Of a stretch of 64,000 nt of DNA, positions 53,994-61,967 are shown piece by piece. Origin of the DNA: Anthracocystis setariae (lineage: Eukaryota; Basidiomycota; Ustilaginomycetes; Ustilaginales; Ustilaginaceae). The stretch covers positions 448,501 through 512,500 of the forward strand of contig CAKMXJ010000016.1 of the NCBI GenBank assembly GCA_928724745.1. Reading direction: 5' to 3'. The notes under the pieces are model-generated. The model saw only the letters and a list, made by a program, of their open reading frames with translations, was not told where the DNA came from and ran no database searches. The position numbers and the translations under genes are program-made. How positions within the stretch are numbered: the stretch's first letter is position 1; each line of letters opens with the position of its first letter.

Positions 53994-54004
53994 GTCCCCC
54001 TCAT
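53994..54004 (-). other. Polypurine tract of element A
   Basis: ATGAGGGGGAC on the minus strand, directly adjoining the 3' LTR. Confidence 0.7.
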
Positions 54005-54068
54005 CGAGCACTCACATCACACGGCACAGACAAGTACATTTGGATCAAGACATTTTTACATTGGATTG

Positions 54069-55760
54069 CTACTCTTCATGTTCCTGGTCCGTGTTTCCAC
54101 GTCCAGTCTTACGTCCGACGAGTGCTTCACGCTCGTCGAACATCTTTCGAAGAGTGCCGGCAATCCTAATGATGTTGGCCGGAGTCCAGAGGCGAGGCTT
54201 GTTCTTCTCGCCCCTCGCGTTCCTGTCGCCCTTGATGCCGGCTTCCGCTGCTTGTCGCAGCTCCTCCAGTCCGGCTCGGATCTCGCTCGCAAGTACCACT
54301 CGTCTGGTACGCTTTCCTTCGAAGCCGGTCCCTCGACAAATCCTGCCGCTGACGATGCAGGCGTCGCAGGCACCCTTGTCCGTTGCGCGATCCCGGCCCG
54401 TGTGGTTGACGCCTGCGCCGTACGTGCAAAGGATCCTGCGTGTCTCGCAGGGCTTGCAGGACGGTTCGGCCACACGGAATCCGGGATGCAGGTCGTCACC
54501 ATGCTTGGGGAAGTGCTCGGTTGAGCAACGTACCTCCCCAGCAGGCACGACGAACCTGCGTTGCTTTTCCAAGCCGATGTCGGGATCCATCGGCCCGGAC
54601 CAAGCAAGATGCGGAGGCAGGGGCCACCGCGCGCATCCACCAGCGGGCTCGGGTGCCAAGCTGGGAGGGTTTCGACGAGAGGCACTTGTATCCTCTTCGT
54701 CGTCGTCGATAAGGTTGCCCTCGTCGTCCTGAGGGCATCGGAAGAGAGATTGCTGGCTGGGCGGGGGGAGCTCAGCGACGATCGAGTTGGAGGAGGTGGA
54801 AGCGAGGGAGGCGACGTTGCGCGTCGACCTCAACCTCAAACCGCCTGTGCTCGGTCGAGCGGATGCAGGCGTCGTGGGTGCCGTACTCTCCGGAGCAGAG
54901 AGTGGCGAGGAAAATTCATGCGCCATGCCACGCCGGGCAGAGGGCGAAGGGGAAGCGGAGTTTCTTGAGGCCGACCTGGTTGAGACCGAGCCATGGTTGG
55001 CCGTCGGCGAAGGTGAGGAAGGCGGGACTGGGATAGGCGGTGGAGATGCTGCGCCTGTTGAGGCGGGCAGCGGCGAGTCCGAGCCACGTGTGGCGGATGG
55101 CGAGATCGAAAGCAACTGCACTTCCCCGTGGAAGGCAGGCGAGAGATGGGGAGGAGTGAGAGTGATGATGGCCGTGTCGCGATCGACAGAGGGCCGTGTA
55201 GAGTTGCGTGTAGCCGTGCTGTCGACAGCAGAGGGCTCATCGTCGACGTCCATGGGGTCCGGACCAGATGGACTAGTCGTTGGTACCGAAGTGTCGGCGG
55301 CGTTGGCGTTGATGGTGGTGTTGGTGACGTCGGTCGTGGTGGTGCTCGCCGTCTGAGCTGCGCGCCTCGCGGCGGCAGCTAGTACGGCCCGGCGTTGGGC
55401 CTCTCGTTGCTTCTTGGACATCGCCATTGTTGACGGCGGAGGAAAAGAGTGTGGTGGTGGTGATGAGGAAGGAAGAGAGAGAGAGGGAGGAGAAGAAGGA
55501 GAAGAAGGAGAAGAGAGGGAAGGCGAAGAAGCTGAGTTCAGGATCTCTTTGTCTTCTTCCGCCTTCTCTCTTTGTCTGATTGTTCGGTTCTCCGCAAGTA
55601 GAGTCGATGACATTGCTCTAGTGCGTTCTCCAAGTCTGGCTCGTTTCTTTGAGGGCACTTGGGCGGTGTGAGGGTTTGTAGATGCTGTTCTGCGCAGCCG
55701 TTTAATGAAGTCGATGCGCCGCGAGTGCGCAGAAGATATTCGGTTTCGGGTTACCGACAT
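54069..55760 (-). CDS. Additional retrotransposon ORF with Zn2Cys6-like cluster (element A)
   Basis: 563 aa, located between pol and the 3' LTR; its ATG is 185 bp after the pol stop. Residues 1-45 are basic (NRISSAHSRRIDFIKRLRRT). A Ser/Pro tract, a basic Ala/Arg helix (KKQREAQRRAVLAAAARRAAQ) and Thr/Ala/Ser/Pro-rich sequence follow. The C-terminal 190 residues are better conserved with element B and hold Cys435, 438, 445, 465, 468 and 475 with spacing C-x2-C-x6-C-x19-C-x2-C-x6-C, then a basic segment (RGTGFEGKRTRRVV) and a predicted helix. The cysteine spacing is that of fungal Zn2Cys6 DNA-binding clusters with a long central loop. No signal peptide or membrane span is visible, so it is not envelope-like. 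I infer a nuclear DNA-binding role. How it is translated (separate mRNA, splicing or reinitiation) is unknown. Confidence 0.85.
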   Translation of the reverse strand: MSVTRNRISSAHSRRIDFIKRLRRTASTNPHTAQVPSKKRARLGERTRAMSSTLLAENRTIRQREKAEEDKEILNSASSPSLSSPSSPSSPPSLSLPSSSPPPHSFPPPSTMAMSKKQREAQRRAVLAAAARRAAQTASTTTTDVTNTTINANAADTSVPTTSPSGPDPMDVDDEPSAVDSTATRNSTRPSVDRDTAIITLTPPHLSPAFHGEVQLLSISPSATRGSDSPLPASTGAASPPPIPVPPSSPSPTANHGSVSTRSASRNSASPSPSARRGMAHEFSSPLSAPESTAPTTPASARPSTGGLRLRSTRNVASLASTSSNSIVAELPPPSQQSLFRCPQDDEGNLIDDDEEDTSASRRNPPSLAPEPAGGCARWPLPPHLAWSGPMDPDIGLEKQRRFVVPAGEVRCSTEHFPKHGDDLHPGFRVAEPSCKPCETRRILCTYGAGVNHTGRDRATDKGACDACIVSGRICRGTGFEGKRTRRVVLASEIRAGLEELRQAAEAGIKGDRNARGEKNKPRLWTPANIIRIAGTLRKMFDEREALVGRKTGRGNTDQEHEE

Positions 55761-58700
55761 TCAGTACTAAATGTGGCGGCGGTGTGTGAGCTTCGGGGGG
55801 GGGCCGATAATTGTTTTTGGGTGACTTTCGTGGGTCCTTTTATCCTTTTCTGATTTTTTTTGTTTCGTGTTTGAATTTTCCTCGAGGCGTTTCGGCAAGC
55901 TGTCAAGTAATGCCGGGTATTTACATAGGCAGGGTCCAACATTCATTACTGAGTGTTGGGTTTCGATGTTGGTTTTTGACATTGGATCCCGAGTGCGTCC
56001 CTGTTGGTCGTAATCTTGTTTTTCTCGAGCGCCTTTGTCAGGATATCGGCCAATTGATCGTTTGTCGATACTGGTTTCACAGAGAGCACACCTGATTCCT
56101 GGTACTCTCGTGTGATGTGGTACTTGAGCCTAAAATGTTTAGTTCTGTTATGGAACTTCGGCTCTTTGCTGAGCTCGATTGCTGCTCTGTTGTCTACCAT
56201 GAGGTCTGTCGGAGTTTTGATTTGCAGGCCGAGTTCAGACATTACCCATCGAGTCCATATGATCTCCTTACCGGCCTCTGCCATCGCGACGTATTCAGCG
56301 TATGTGGTGGAGTCCGTGATGATCGACTGGAGTTTCGATACCCAGCTGTACGGCATTGAAGCGACAGTGTTGACAATTCCAGATGTGGATCGCGATGTCT
56401 CAGTGTCCCCCGCGTGATCTGCATCGGTGAATGTGCGCAACCATTTTCCAAAGTCAACATTCGATGCTGAATGTTGGGAATCGAGTATGCGTCTGTACAT
56501 TAGTCCGTGCGTGTTGGTTCCCTTGAGGTAACGGAGTAGGTGTTTCGCTTGGACCATGGCATTTGCGTGTGGATGTGCGAGTTCTCGGCTGAGCTTTTGG
56601 ATTGCGAAGGCGATGTCAGGCCTGGTGCAGGTAGCTATGTATAGCATCTGGCCGATGATGCTTCTGTACGTGGAGTGTTCTTGTGGGGGGAGTGGTTCCC
56701 CTCCTTTGAGGTCGCTGCTTGGATTAAGTGGTGTATGGACGATGTTTGCGGAGTCTAAGCCATATGTTGTGAGGAGGCGATTGATGTAGCTTGTCTGCGT
56801 AAGGTGGATCGTCTTCGAAGTCTGTTCGACTTGTATGCCAAGGATATAATCCAATAGCTCGCCGCCGGTCATCTTGAAATGCTTTCGAAGCTCGGTCATG
56901 ACACTGGAGGCTGAATCTTTGTTCTCAGCGAAGATGAGGATATCATCAACGTAGAGTGTCAAGATCACACGACCAGTCTCAACATTTGGTACTGAATGTT
57001 TGATATATAATGCCGAATCGTGTTTGCTCCTTGTGAATCCCATTCCTCGCAGTGTGGAGTCCGCCTTGTGGTACCAAGTCCGCCCAGCTTGCTTGAGTCC
57101 GTAGAGTGACTTATTGAGCTTGCAGACCGTTCCATCGGGTGATCCTCGCGGATAATCTGGTGTTGGCGGCGGTCTCATGTAGAGGTCTTTGTCGATCTCC
57201 CCATTCAGGTATGCGGTCGAGACGTCCATCTGATAGATGCTCCACCCAACTTGTAAACTGATGATCATCAAGAGTCTCAGAGTGGAGATCTTGACTACTG
57301 GGGCGAAGGTCTCATCATAGTCGATGCCGTGTTTCTGGGCAAATCCTTGAGCCACAAGTCTTGCTTTGTACTTATCGATCGATCCATCTGACTTTCTCTT
57401 AATCTTGAAGACCCATCGGCTACCGATGATGTTGGATCCAGATGGTGGTTTGGTCATTGTCCATGTGTTGTTGTCCTTGTGTGACAGAAGTTCTTTATCG
57501 ATTGCTTCTTTCCACAAGTTCCAATCTGGTCTTCGATGCGCTTGAGCGATTGTGCGAGGTTCATCATCGAGTTGGCCAATTGGATCGGTGGTCTCAACAT
57601 CTGATACCGAATGTTCCAACTCGTCGACGATTTCTCGTACCGTGTTGGCCTGGAGTCTTGGCGATCCCGGCGGTGACCCAGGAGGAGTCGCTATTCCTTG
57701 CGCGCGTTCTTCTGGGGTAAGGTAAGGCAAAGCATTGCGTTCAGGGATTTCGTTGAGGGTTGCGACATCAGTGTTGTTGGTGCGTGTTTCGGTGGGTGAG
57801 TTTCCAACATTCGGTACTGGATTGTCGTACTCGTCACTGGATGTTGGCAACCTTGCGTCTGATTCACGAATCCCAGCGAAGGGAAATGAGGTCTCGTCGA
57901 AGGTGCAGTGAACCTGTGTCAGGTATTGACACTCGTCCTTATCGTATAGCTTGTAAGCCTTGGTTCCTGGTGTCACACCGAGGTATACGCAGGGTACGGC
58001 TCGATTGTCCAAAGTGGTTCGTTTTTCGGCGGGAACATGGGCAAATGCTGCACATCCGAAGGTGCGTACCATAGTCAAGTCCGTAGGTCTACCATATAGC
58101 GCTTCGTATGGCGTCTTCATGCCGTTTCCTTTGGTTGGTAACCGATTGTTGAGGTATACGGCATGCAGGAGTGCGTCTCCCCACATGGTGTCTGGGACGC
58201 TTGACTGAATCATGATGCAACGCACTATGTTGAAGAGCGTTCGATTCATTCTCTCCGCGACACCATTCTGCTCGGGAGCGAACGGTGATGTCCGTTCGTG
58301 TAGTATGCCGTGTCGGCCAAGGTAGTCTGCCATTTCGTTGCTCGTGTACTCCCCTCCATTGTCAGTACGGAGTCGTTTCATCTGATTGCCAGTTTGCTTT
58401 TCCATGACTGTCTTGTACTCTTGCAGGCATCCAAAGACTTCACTCTTGCGAGAAATGAGATAAACCATTGTGAATCGAGTGCAATCGTCGATGAATGTGA
58501 CTGCGTATCGATGGCCTTGTGGAGTCTCATCTGGAATCGGACCCTTGACGTCGGAGTGTACAAGCTGAAGTGGGGTGTCAACACTCAGTACTGAGTGTTG
58601 AAAGGGCAGCTTGGATGATTTACCCACTTCGCAGGTTTCGCACTTGGGTTGTGACTTTCGCGTATCGATAGTCATTCCGGGGACTGATTTGGCAATCTCT

Positions 58701-60242
58701 TCAAGACGTTGTTTTCCTGGATGCCCGAGGCGTTTGTGCCAGTCGTCAGCCTTGGTGCTGTGATCAGCGGCGAGTCCGGCGAAATCTATACCGACCTGGT
58801 CGACGTATGTGAGCGGTCCGATGTGTACACCTCTGCAGGTGACTCTTCCGCTTCTGGTTTGGGCGATCGTTTGCTTGTCAGTCGTTGTAATTCTGACTTT
58901 CCTTCGCATGATTCCTGTTGACAGCAAGTTGACGCTGAAGGATGGTATATAGGCGACGTTGGTGAGGGTGATCCTATTGGTTAACCCGTTTCCTACGTTG
59001 ACTTCCATTTCTACAGTACCGAGTCCTTCGATCTTGACTGGGACATCGTTTGCAACCCAGATTGGTTTCATTGAGACGCCAATGTGAAGGTCCGAGAAGA
59101 GATCTTTGTTACAGCAGATGTGTCTGCTCGCACCTGAGTCCATGAGCCACATCGTCGTTCGGGGATGTGTTGAGTCGGTAATTGAGTACGCGTTTTCATT
59201 ATTGGGTCCCTGGACTCGGTTCTGAGTGTTTGATCCTGGATTATTGGATCCCTGGACTCGGTTCTGAATGTTTGACCCTGGCCGATCTACCTTTGGGTTA
59301 TTGCAGTTCCTCGACAAGTGCCCCTTTTGTTGGCAATTGTAGCAAGTCATTTGTTCGATAGGGACCCTCTTCTTACTTTTGGACATTGGACGCTGAGTGT
59401 TCTTCTTTCCTTTCTTGATTCCATCACTCGCGTAGTATGCCGAAGAGTTATTCTTGTGTTTGCTTTCCAGCCCATGGTTGTTGAGTCCCAAGCGTAACTC
59501 TTCACCCCTGAGTCTAGTGACGATGGAGTCGAGCTCTACTTTCTCATCAATGGTCTGACTTGCGACAGTGAACATTTCGTTTTCGTTCCCGATCCTGTGT
59601 ATGATCATCTGCCCTTGCTCTCGGCGAGCTCGGTACGTTTCTTTGATCTGGGCCGCTATGTTCTCGTATTCCTTCCGTAGTCCTTTCATTAGGATACTGT
59701 ATTTCTTGTGGAAGGTAATAGTGTATCCAGCAAGCATGAGGTGATCTGCGAGTTGGTTGATGCGACCGACAAAGCCGTCGATGGTTCGTCTGTCTTGCCT
59801 TAGGCTGTTGAACTCCGTCTCCATCTCTTCGAGCTGCCACTTCATGGATTTGGCAAATCGATCCTCGAGTGTTGTCCATATCTGGTGAGCGTCCTCGAGA
59901 TCATTGATGGTGTGCTTGATGTCGTTTGATAGGCTACTTCTGAGCATGCCGCATGCGGTCAGGTTTGCGTTCAGCCAATCTCCATATGTGATGTCGTCTT
60001 CCGATGGTCGGGGTAAAGTCCCTCTGACGATTCCGTACACCCGTATTCCCTTTTGCATCAATACATCGATGCATTTATCTTTCCACGTGTAGTAATCTTT
60101 GGCTTGTTCGAGTTTCGGTAGTCGAAGGTGGTTTTGCGATGCATTCGATTCCGTCATTGCGAACACAGATCCGGGTGTGGGCGGGTTGCGAAGGGTATTG
60201 ATATTCGTAGTTACGTTGGCGACACTCAGTAACGAGTTGTCG
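55755..60242 (-). repeat. Dispersed palindromic motifs in the internal region of element A
   Basis: Imperfect palindromes with arms close to CAACAYTC and GARTGTTG around a 6-base centre (often AGTACT-like). Copies: 55755-55776 (over the start codon of the additional ORF), 55937-55958 (over the pol stop), 56455-56476, 56980-57001, 57595-57616, 57805 onward (split by about 20 bp), 58579-58600 (perfect 22-bp palindrome), and weaker ones at 59391-59412 and 60220-60242. Inside gag-pol they encode variants of Q/K/E-H-S-V-x-x-V in linkers and loops. None is seen inside the additional ORF apart from its start. Confidence 0.85.
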
Positions 60243-60361
60243 AATTCGTTAGTGTCTTGTGTGTCCCTGCTGATAGTTTCAGCGATCGAATCGAGGGGAC
60301 GTGATCTTGAGCGAGTTCCTCGGTAGGTACCTTCAGAGTTTCCGTCAGGCTTTGGGCTCAT
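55946..60361 (-). CDS. Ty1/copia Gag-Pol polyprotein (element A)
   Basis: 1,471 aa in one frame. The copia Gag domain (about 75-300) leads to a CCHC zinc knuckle at 340-353 (CYNCQQKGHLSRNC). The aspartic protease has the DSGA motif with Asp408. Integrase has an HHCC zinc-binding part (HKRLGH to CETCEVGK) and a DDE core Asp604, Asp667, Glu703 (D-x35-E). The copia reverse transcriptase has YVDD at 1137-1140, and RNase H follows (FTDADHAGD, STTYAEYVAMAEAGKE). The protease-integrase-RT-RNase H order defines Ty1/copia. The start codon overlaps the primer-binding site. Gag and Pol share a frame without frameshift, so the ratio must be set by processing or another means. Several linkers carry the palindrome-derived peptide. 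No inactivating change seen. Confidence 0.96.
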   Translation of the reverse strand: MSPKPDGNSEGTYRGTRSRSRPLDSIAETISRDTQDTNEFDNSLLSVANVTTNINTLRNPPTPGSVFAMTESNASQNHLRLPKLEQAKDYYTWKDKCIDVLMQKGIRVYGIVRGTLPRPSEDDITYGDWLNANLTACGMLRSSLSNDIKHTINDLEDAHQIWTTLEDRFAKSMKWQLEEMETEFNSLRQDRRTIDGFVGRINQLADHLMLAGYTITFHKKYSILMKGLRKEYENIAAQIKETYRARREQGQMIIHRIGNENEMFTVASQTIDEKVELDSIVTRLRGEELRLGLNNHGLESKHKNNSSAYYASDGIKKGKKNTQRPMSKSKKRVPIEQMTCYNCQQKGHLSRNCNNPKVDRPGSNIQNRVQGSNNPGSNTQNRVQGPNNENAYSITDSTHPRTTMWLMDSGASRHICCNKDLFSDLHIGVSMKPIWVANDVPVKIEGLGTVEMEVNVGNGLTNRITLTNVAYIPSFSVNLLSTGIMRRKVRITTTDKQTIAQTRSGRVTCRGVHIGPLTYVDQVGIDFAGLAADHSTKADDWHKRLGHPGKQRLEEIAKSVPGMTIDTRKSQPKCETCEVGKSSKLPFQHSVLSVDTPLQLVHSDVKGPIPDETPQGHRYAVTFIDDCTRFTMVYLISRKSEVFGCLQEYKTVMEKQTGNQMKRLRTDNGGEYTSNEMADYLGRHGILHERTSPFAPEQNGVAERMNRTLFNIVRCIMIQSSVPDTMWGDALLHAVYLNNRLPTKGNGMKTPYEALYGRPTDLTMVRTFGCAAFAHVPAEKRTTLDNRAVPCVYLGVTPGTKAYKLYDKDECQYLTQVHCTFDETSFPFAGIRESDARLPTSSDEYDNPVPNVGNSPTETRTNNTDVATLNEIPERNALPYLTPEERAQGIATPPGSPPGSPRLQANTVREIVDELEHSVSDVETTDPIGQLDDEPRTIAQAHRRPDWNLWKEAIDKELLSHKDNNTWTMTKPPSGSNIIGSRWVFKIKRKSDGSIDKYKARLVAQGFAQKHGIDYDETFAPVVKISTLRLLMIISLQVGWSIYQMDVSTAYLNGEIDKDLYMRPPPTPDYPRGSPDGTVCKLNKSLYGLKQAGRTWYHKADSTLRGMGFTRSKHDSALYIKHSVPNVETGRVILTLYVDDILIFAENKDSASSVMTELRKHFKMTGGELLDYILGIQVEQTSKTIHLTQTSYINRLLTTYGLDSANIVHTPLNPSSDLKGGEPLPPQEHSTYRSIIGQMLYIATCTRPDIAFAIQKLSRELAHPHANAMVQAKHLLRYLKGTNTHGLMYRRILDSQHSASNVDFGKWLRTFTDADHAGDTETSRSTSGIVNTVASMPYSWVSKLQSIITDSTTYAEYVAMAEAGKEIIWTRWVMSELGLQIKTPTDLMVDNRAAIELSKEPKFHNRTKHFRLKYHITREYQESGVLSVKPVSTNDQLADILTKALEKNKITTNRDALGIQCQKPTSKPNTQ
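59199..59282. repeat. Tandem duplication of about 42 bp in Gag linker
   Basis: Two consecutive units sharing TGGACTCGGTTCTGA code for the repeated peptide PGSN-x-QNRVQG just after the zinc knuckle. Each unit ends in a half copy of the palindromic motif (CTGARTGTTTGA). Confidence 0.75.
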
Positions 60362-60365
60362 AACC
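60354..60365 (-). other. Primer-binding site of element A
   Basis: On the minus strand GGTTATGAGCCC directly follows the 5' LTR end with no spacer. It is complementary to the anticodon arm of eukaryotic initiator tRNA-Met (GGGCTCATAACC), the primer used as a 5' half-molecule by Drosophila copia. The ATG inside it is the first codon of gag-pol. Confidence 0.8.
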
Positions 60366-61309
60366 TATTAGATTCTAAAAGTCAATCGATGCGAAGTAGC
60401 TATCGCGGCGTTAGTTTATCCAATGTTAGATACGACTTACAACACTCGGTAATGAATGTTTGACATCCGATATCCTATTTCCTAAGTTGCGATCTTGGGA
60501 GAGTGTCGTGAGTCGTTAAGTCCGTGCTCGAACTATCACAGAGTTTGATGTCTGTGACTTAGTAATGCTTAGGACAATATCGATATTGAACGGGGCGCAG
60601 CGGTTAGAAGCTTCGAAGGATTTGAACGAGGAAGATCAACATCCAGTATCGGATGTTGATGCTAGTCGTCAGATCTTATAAGTCGATAAGTAAGGTAGTG
60701 ATTCGATAATTCTATTCACTCTCTCGGGTTCTGGTCCCGAGTCTTATATACATATGTCTTGATACTAACACGCTCAGCGAGGGTGTCTTCATCTTCGCCA
60801 TACATCCTATGCGTTCCCTATAGTGACTACCCTGTCCTCCCTCTGTGTCCCCAACACTCATTATCGAGTGTCTCTCCTCATCGTGTGAGCCTTTATTCCG
60901 CTTACTGAGTCTCGTACCTCAGTCATGATTGGTTCGGATCTCGTCCGCCCGTCCTTCTCTCCTCTTCCATGCTGGGCAGAAGGTTCCATTCGGGGCAGAC
61001 CGGTTTGCCATCCTTCCAATGCGGTCCTATCATTGGGCGATGAGTGTGTGGGTTCATAGTTGAGGTCAATGATTCGTCGAGCAGTCTCAACATTTAGCAT
61101 CGAATGTTGAGACCCGTTGACGGACCAATGGGAGTACTGCCGGGTGTCGTGTGGGTACGGAAAAATGTCTAAATCCGCCCGGTGAACATTGAGACCGGTG
61201 TCTCGACATTCGCCGTCGCGTGTGCAACACTCATTACTGAGTGTTGTGTGCCGATATGTGATGTACCCGATTGCGAGATGAAAAGCTGATTCGTAAGGCG
61301 AATCCAACA
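60366..61309 (-). repeat. 5' LTR of element A
   Basis: 944 bp; reads as identical to 53050-53993. Palindromic motif copies are at 60440-60461, 60637-60658, 60852-60872, 61088-61109 and 61225-61246. It should carry the element's promoter. Confidence 0.95.
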
Positions 61310-61314
61310 CTGTT
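61310..61314. repeat. Target site duplication of element A, right copy
   Basis: CTGTT directly outside the 5' LTR, matching 53045-53049. Confidence 0.92.
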
Positions 61315-61967
61315 GAGGTGGGCGGCGTCGTGGTGGTGGTGGTGGTCAAGTCTCGAGTGGCGGAGGCCTCGGTGGAGTGGACTGGAGTCATGCCGTCGTC
61401 GGCAGAGGACTCGTGAACGTGATCCAGAGCCGTGCTATCGTTAGCAGGGGGCTCGTCGATGTCCATGGCAGTTGCGCCAGAGGAACCGGTTGGTGGCGCC
61501 GAGGTGGCAGTCGCGTCGTCGTTGGCGACGGGGTCGTTGTTGGCCGTTGTGGCTGTGGTGGTGGTGGCCGACTGGGCTGCGCGCTTCGCAGCGGCAGCCA
61601 GTACGGCTTGGCGTTGTGCTTGTCTTTGCTTCTTGGTTAATGCCATCGTGTATGGCGGAGGGAACGAGTGTGGTGGTGGTGAGGAAGGGGGAGAGAGAGA
61701 GGGAGGAGAAGAAGGAGAAGAGAGGGAAGGCGAAGGAGCTGAGTTCAGGATCTCTTTGTCTTCTTCCGCCTTCTCTCTTTGTCTGATTGTTCGGTTCTCC
61801 GCAAGTAGGGTCGGTGACATTCCTATAGTGCGTTCTTCAAGTCTGGCTCGCGTCTTCGAGGGCACTTGAGCGGTGTGAGAGTTTGTAGATGCTGTTCTGC
61901 GCAGCCGTTTAATGAAGTCGATGCGCCGCGAGTGCGCAGAAGATATTCGGTTTCTGGTCACCGACAT
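61310..61967 (-). pseudogene. N-terminal part of the additional ORF of element B
   Basis: About 219 codons from the ATG at 61967, ending where element A is inserted (an apparent extension into the LTR is accidental). The first 75 residues are nearly the same as in element A; the Thr/Ala/Pro-rich middle diverges strongly. It continues at 51945-53049. Confidence 0.88.

Larger units (their letters stand above)
53050..61309 (-). mobile_element. Complete Ty1/copia retrotransposon, element A
   Basis: 8,260 bp, oriented leftward: 5' LTR 60366-61309, PBS, gag-pol 55946-60361, additional frame 54069-55760, polypurine tract, 3' LTR 53050-53993. Both LTRs are 944 bp and identical as far as I can read; CTGTT duplications flank the element; both long frames are unbroken and the catalytic residues are present. 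It therefore appears recently inserted and potentially active. The extra frame downstream of pol is unusual for Ty1/copia. Confidence 0.95.

Noticed and set aside
54069..55760. Additional ORF as an envelope gene
   Set aside because: No signal peptide, membrane span or glycosylation-rich ectodomain; the cysteine spacing points to a zinc cluster instead.
50926..61309. Repeated palindromes as a CRISPR-like array
   Set aside because: Spacing is irregular, copies lie in coding sequence and LTRs, repeats vary, and this is a eukaryotic transposon without cas genes.
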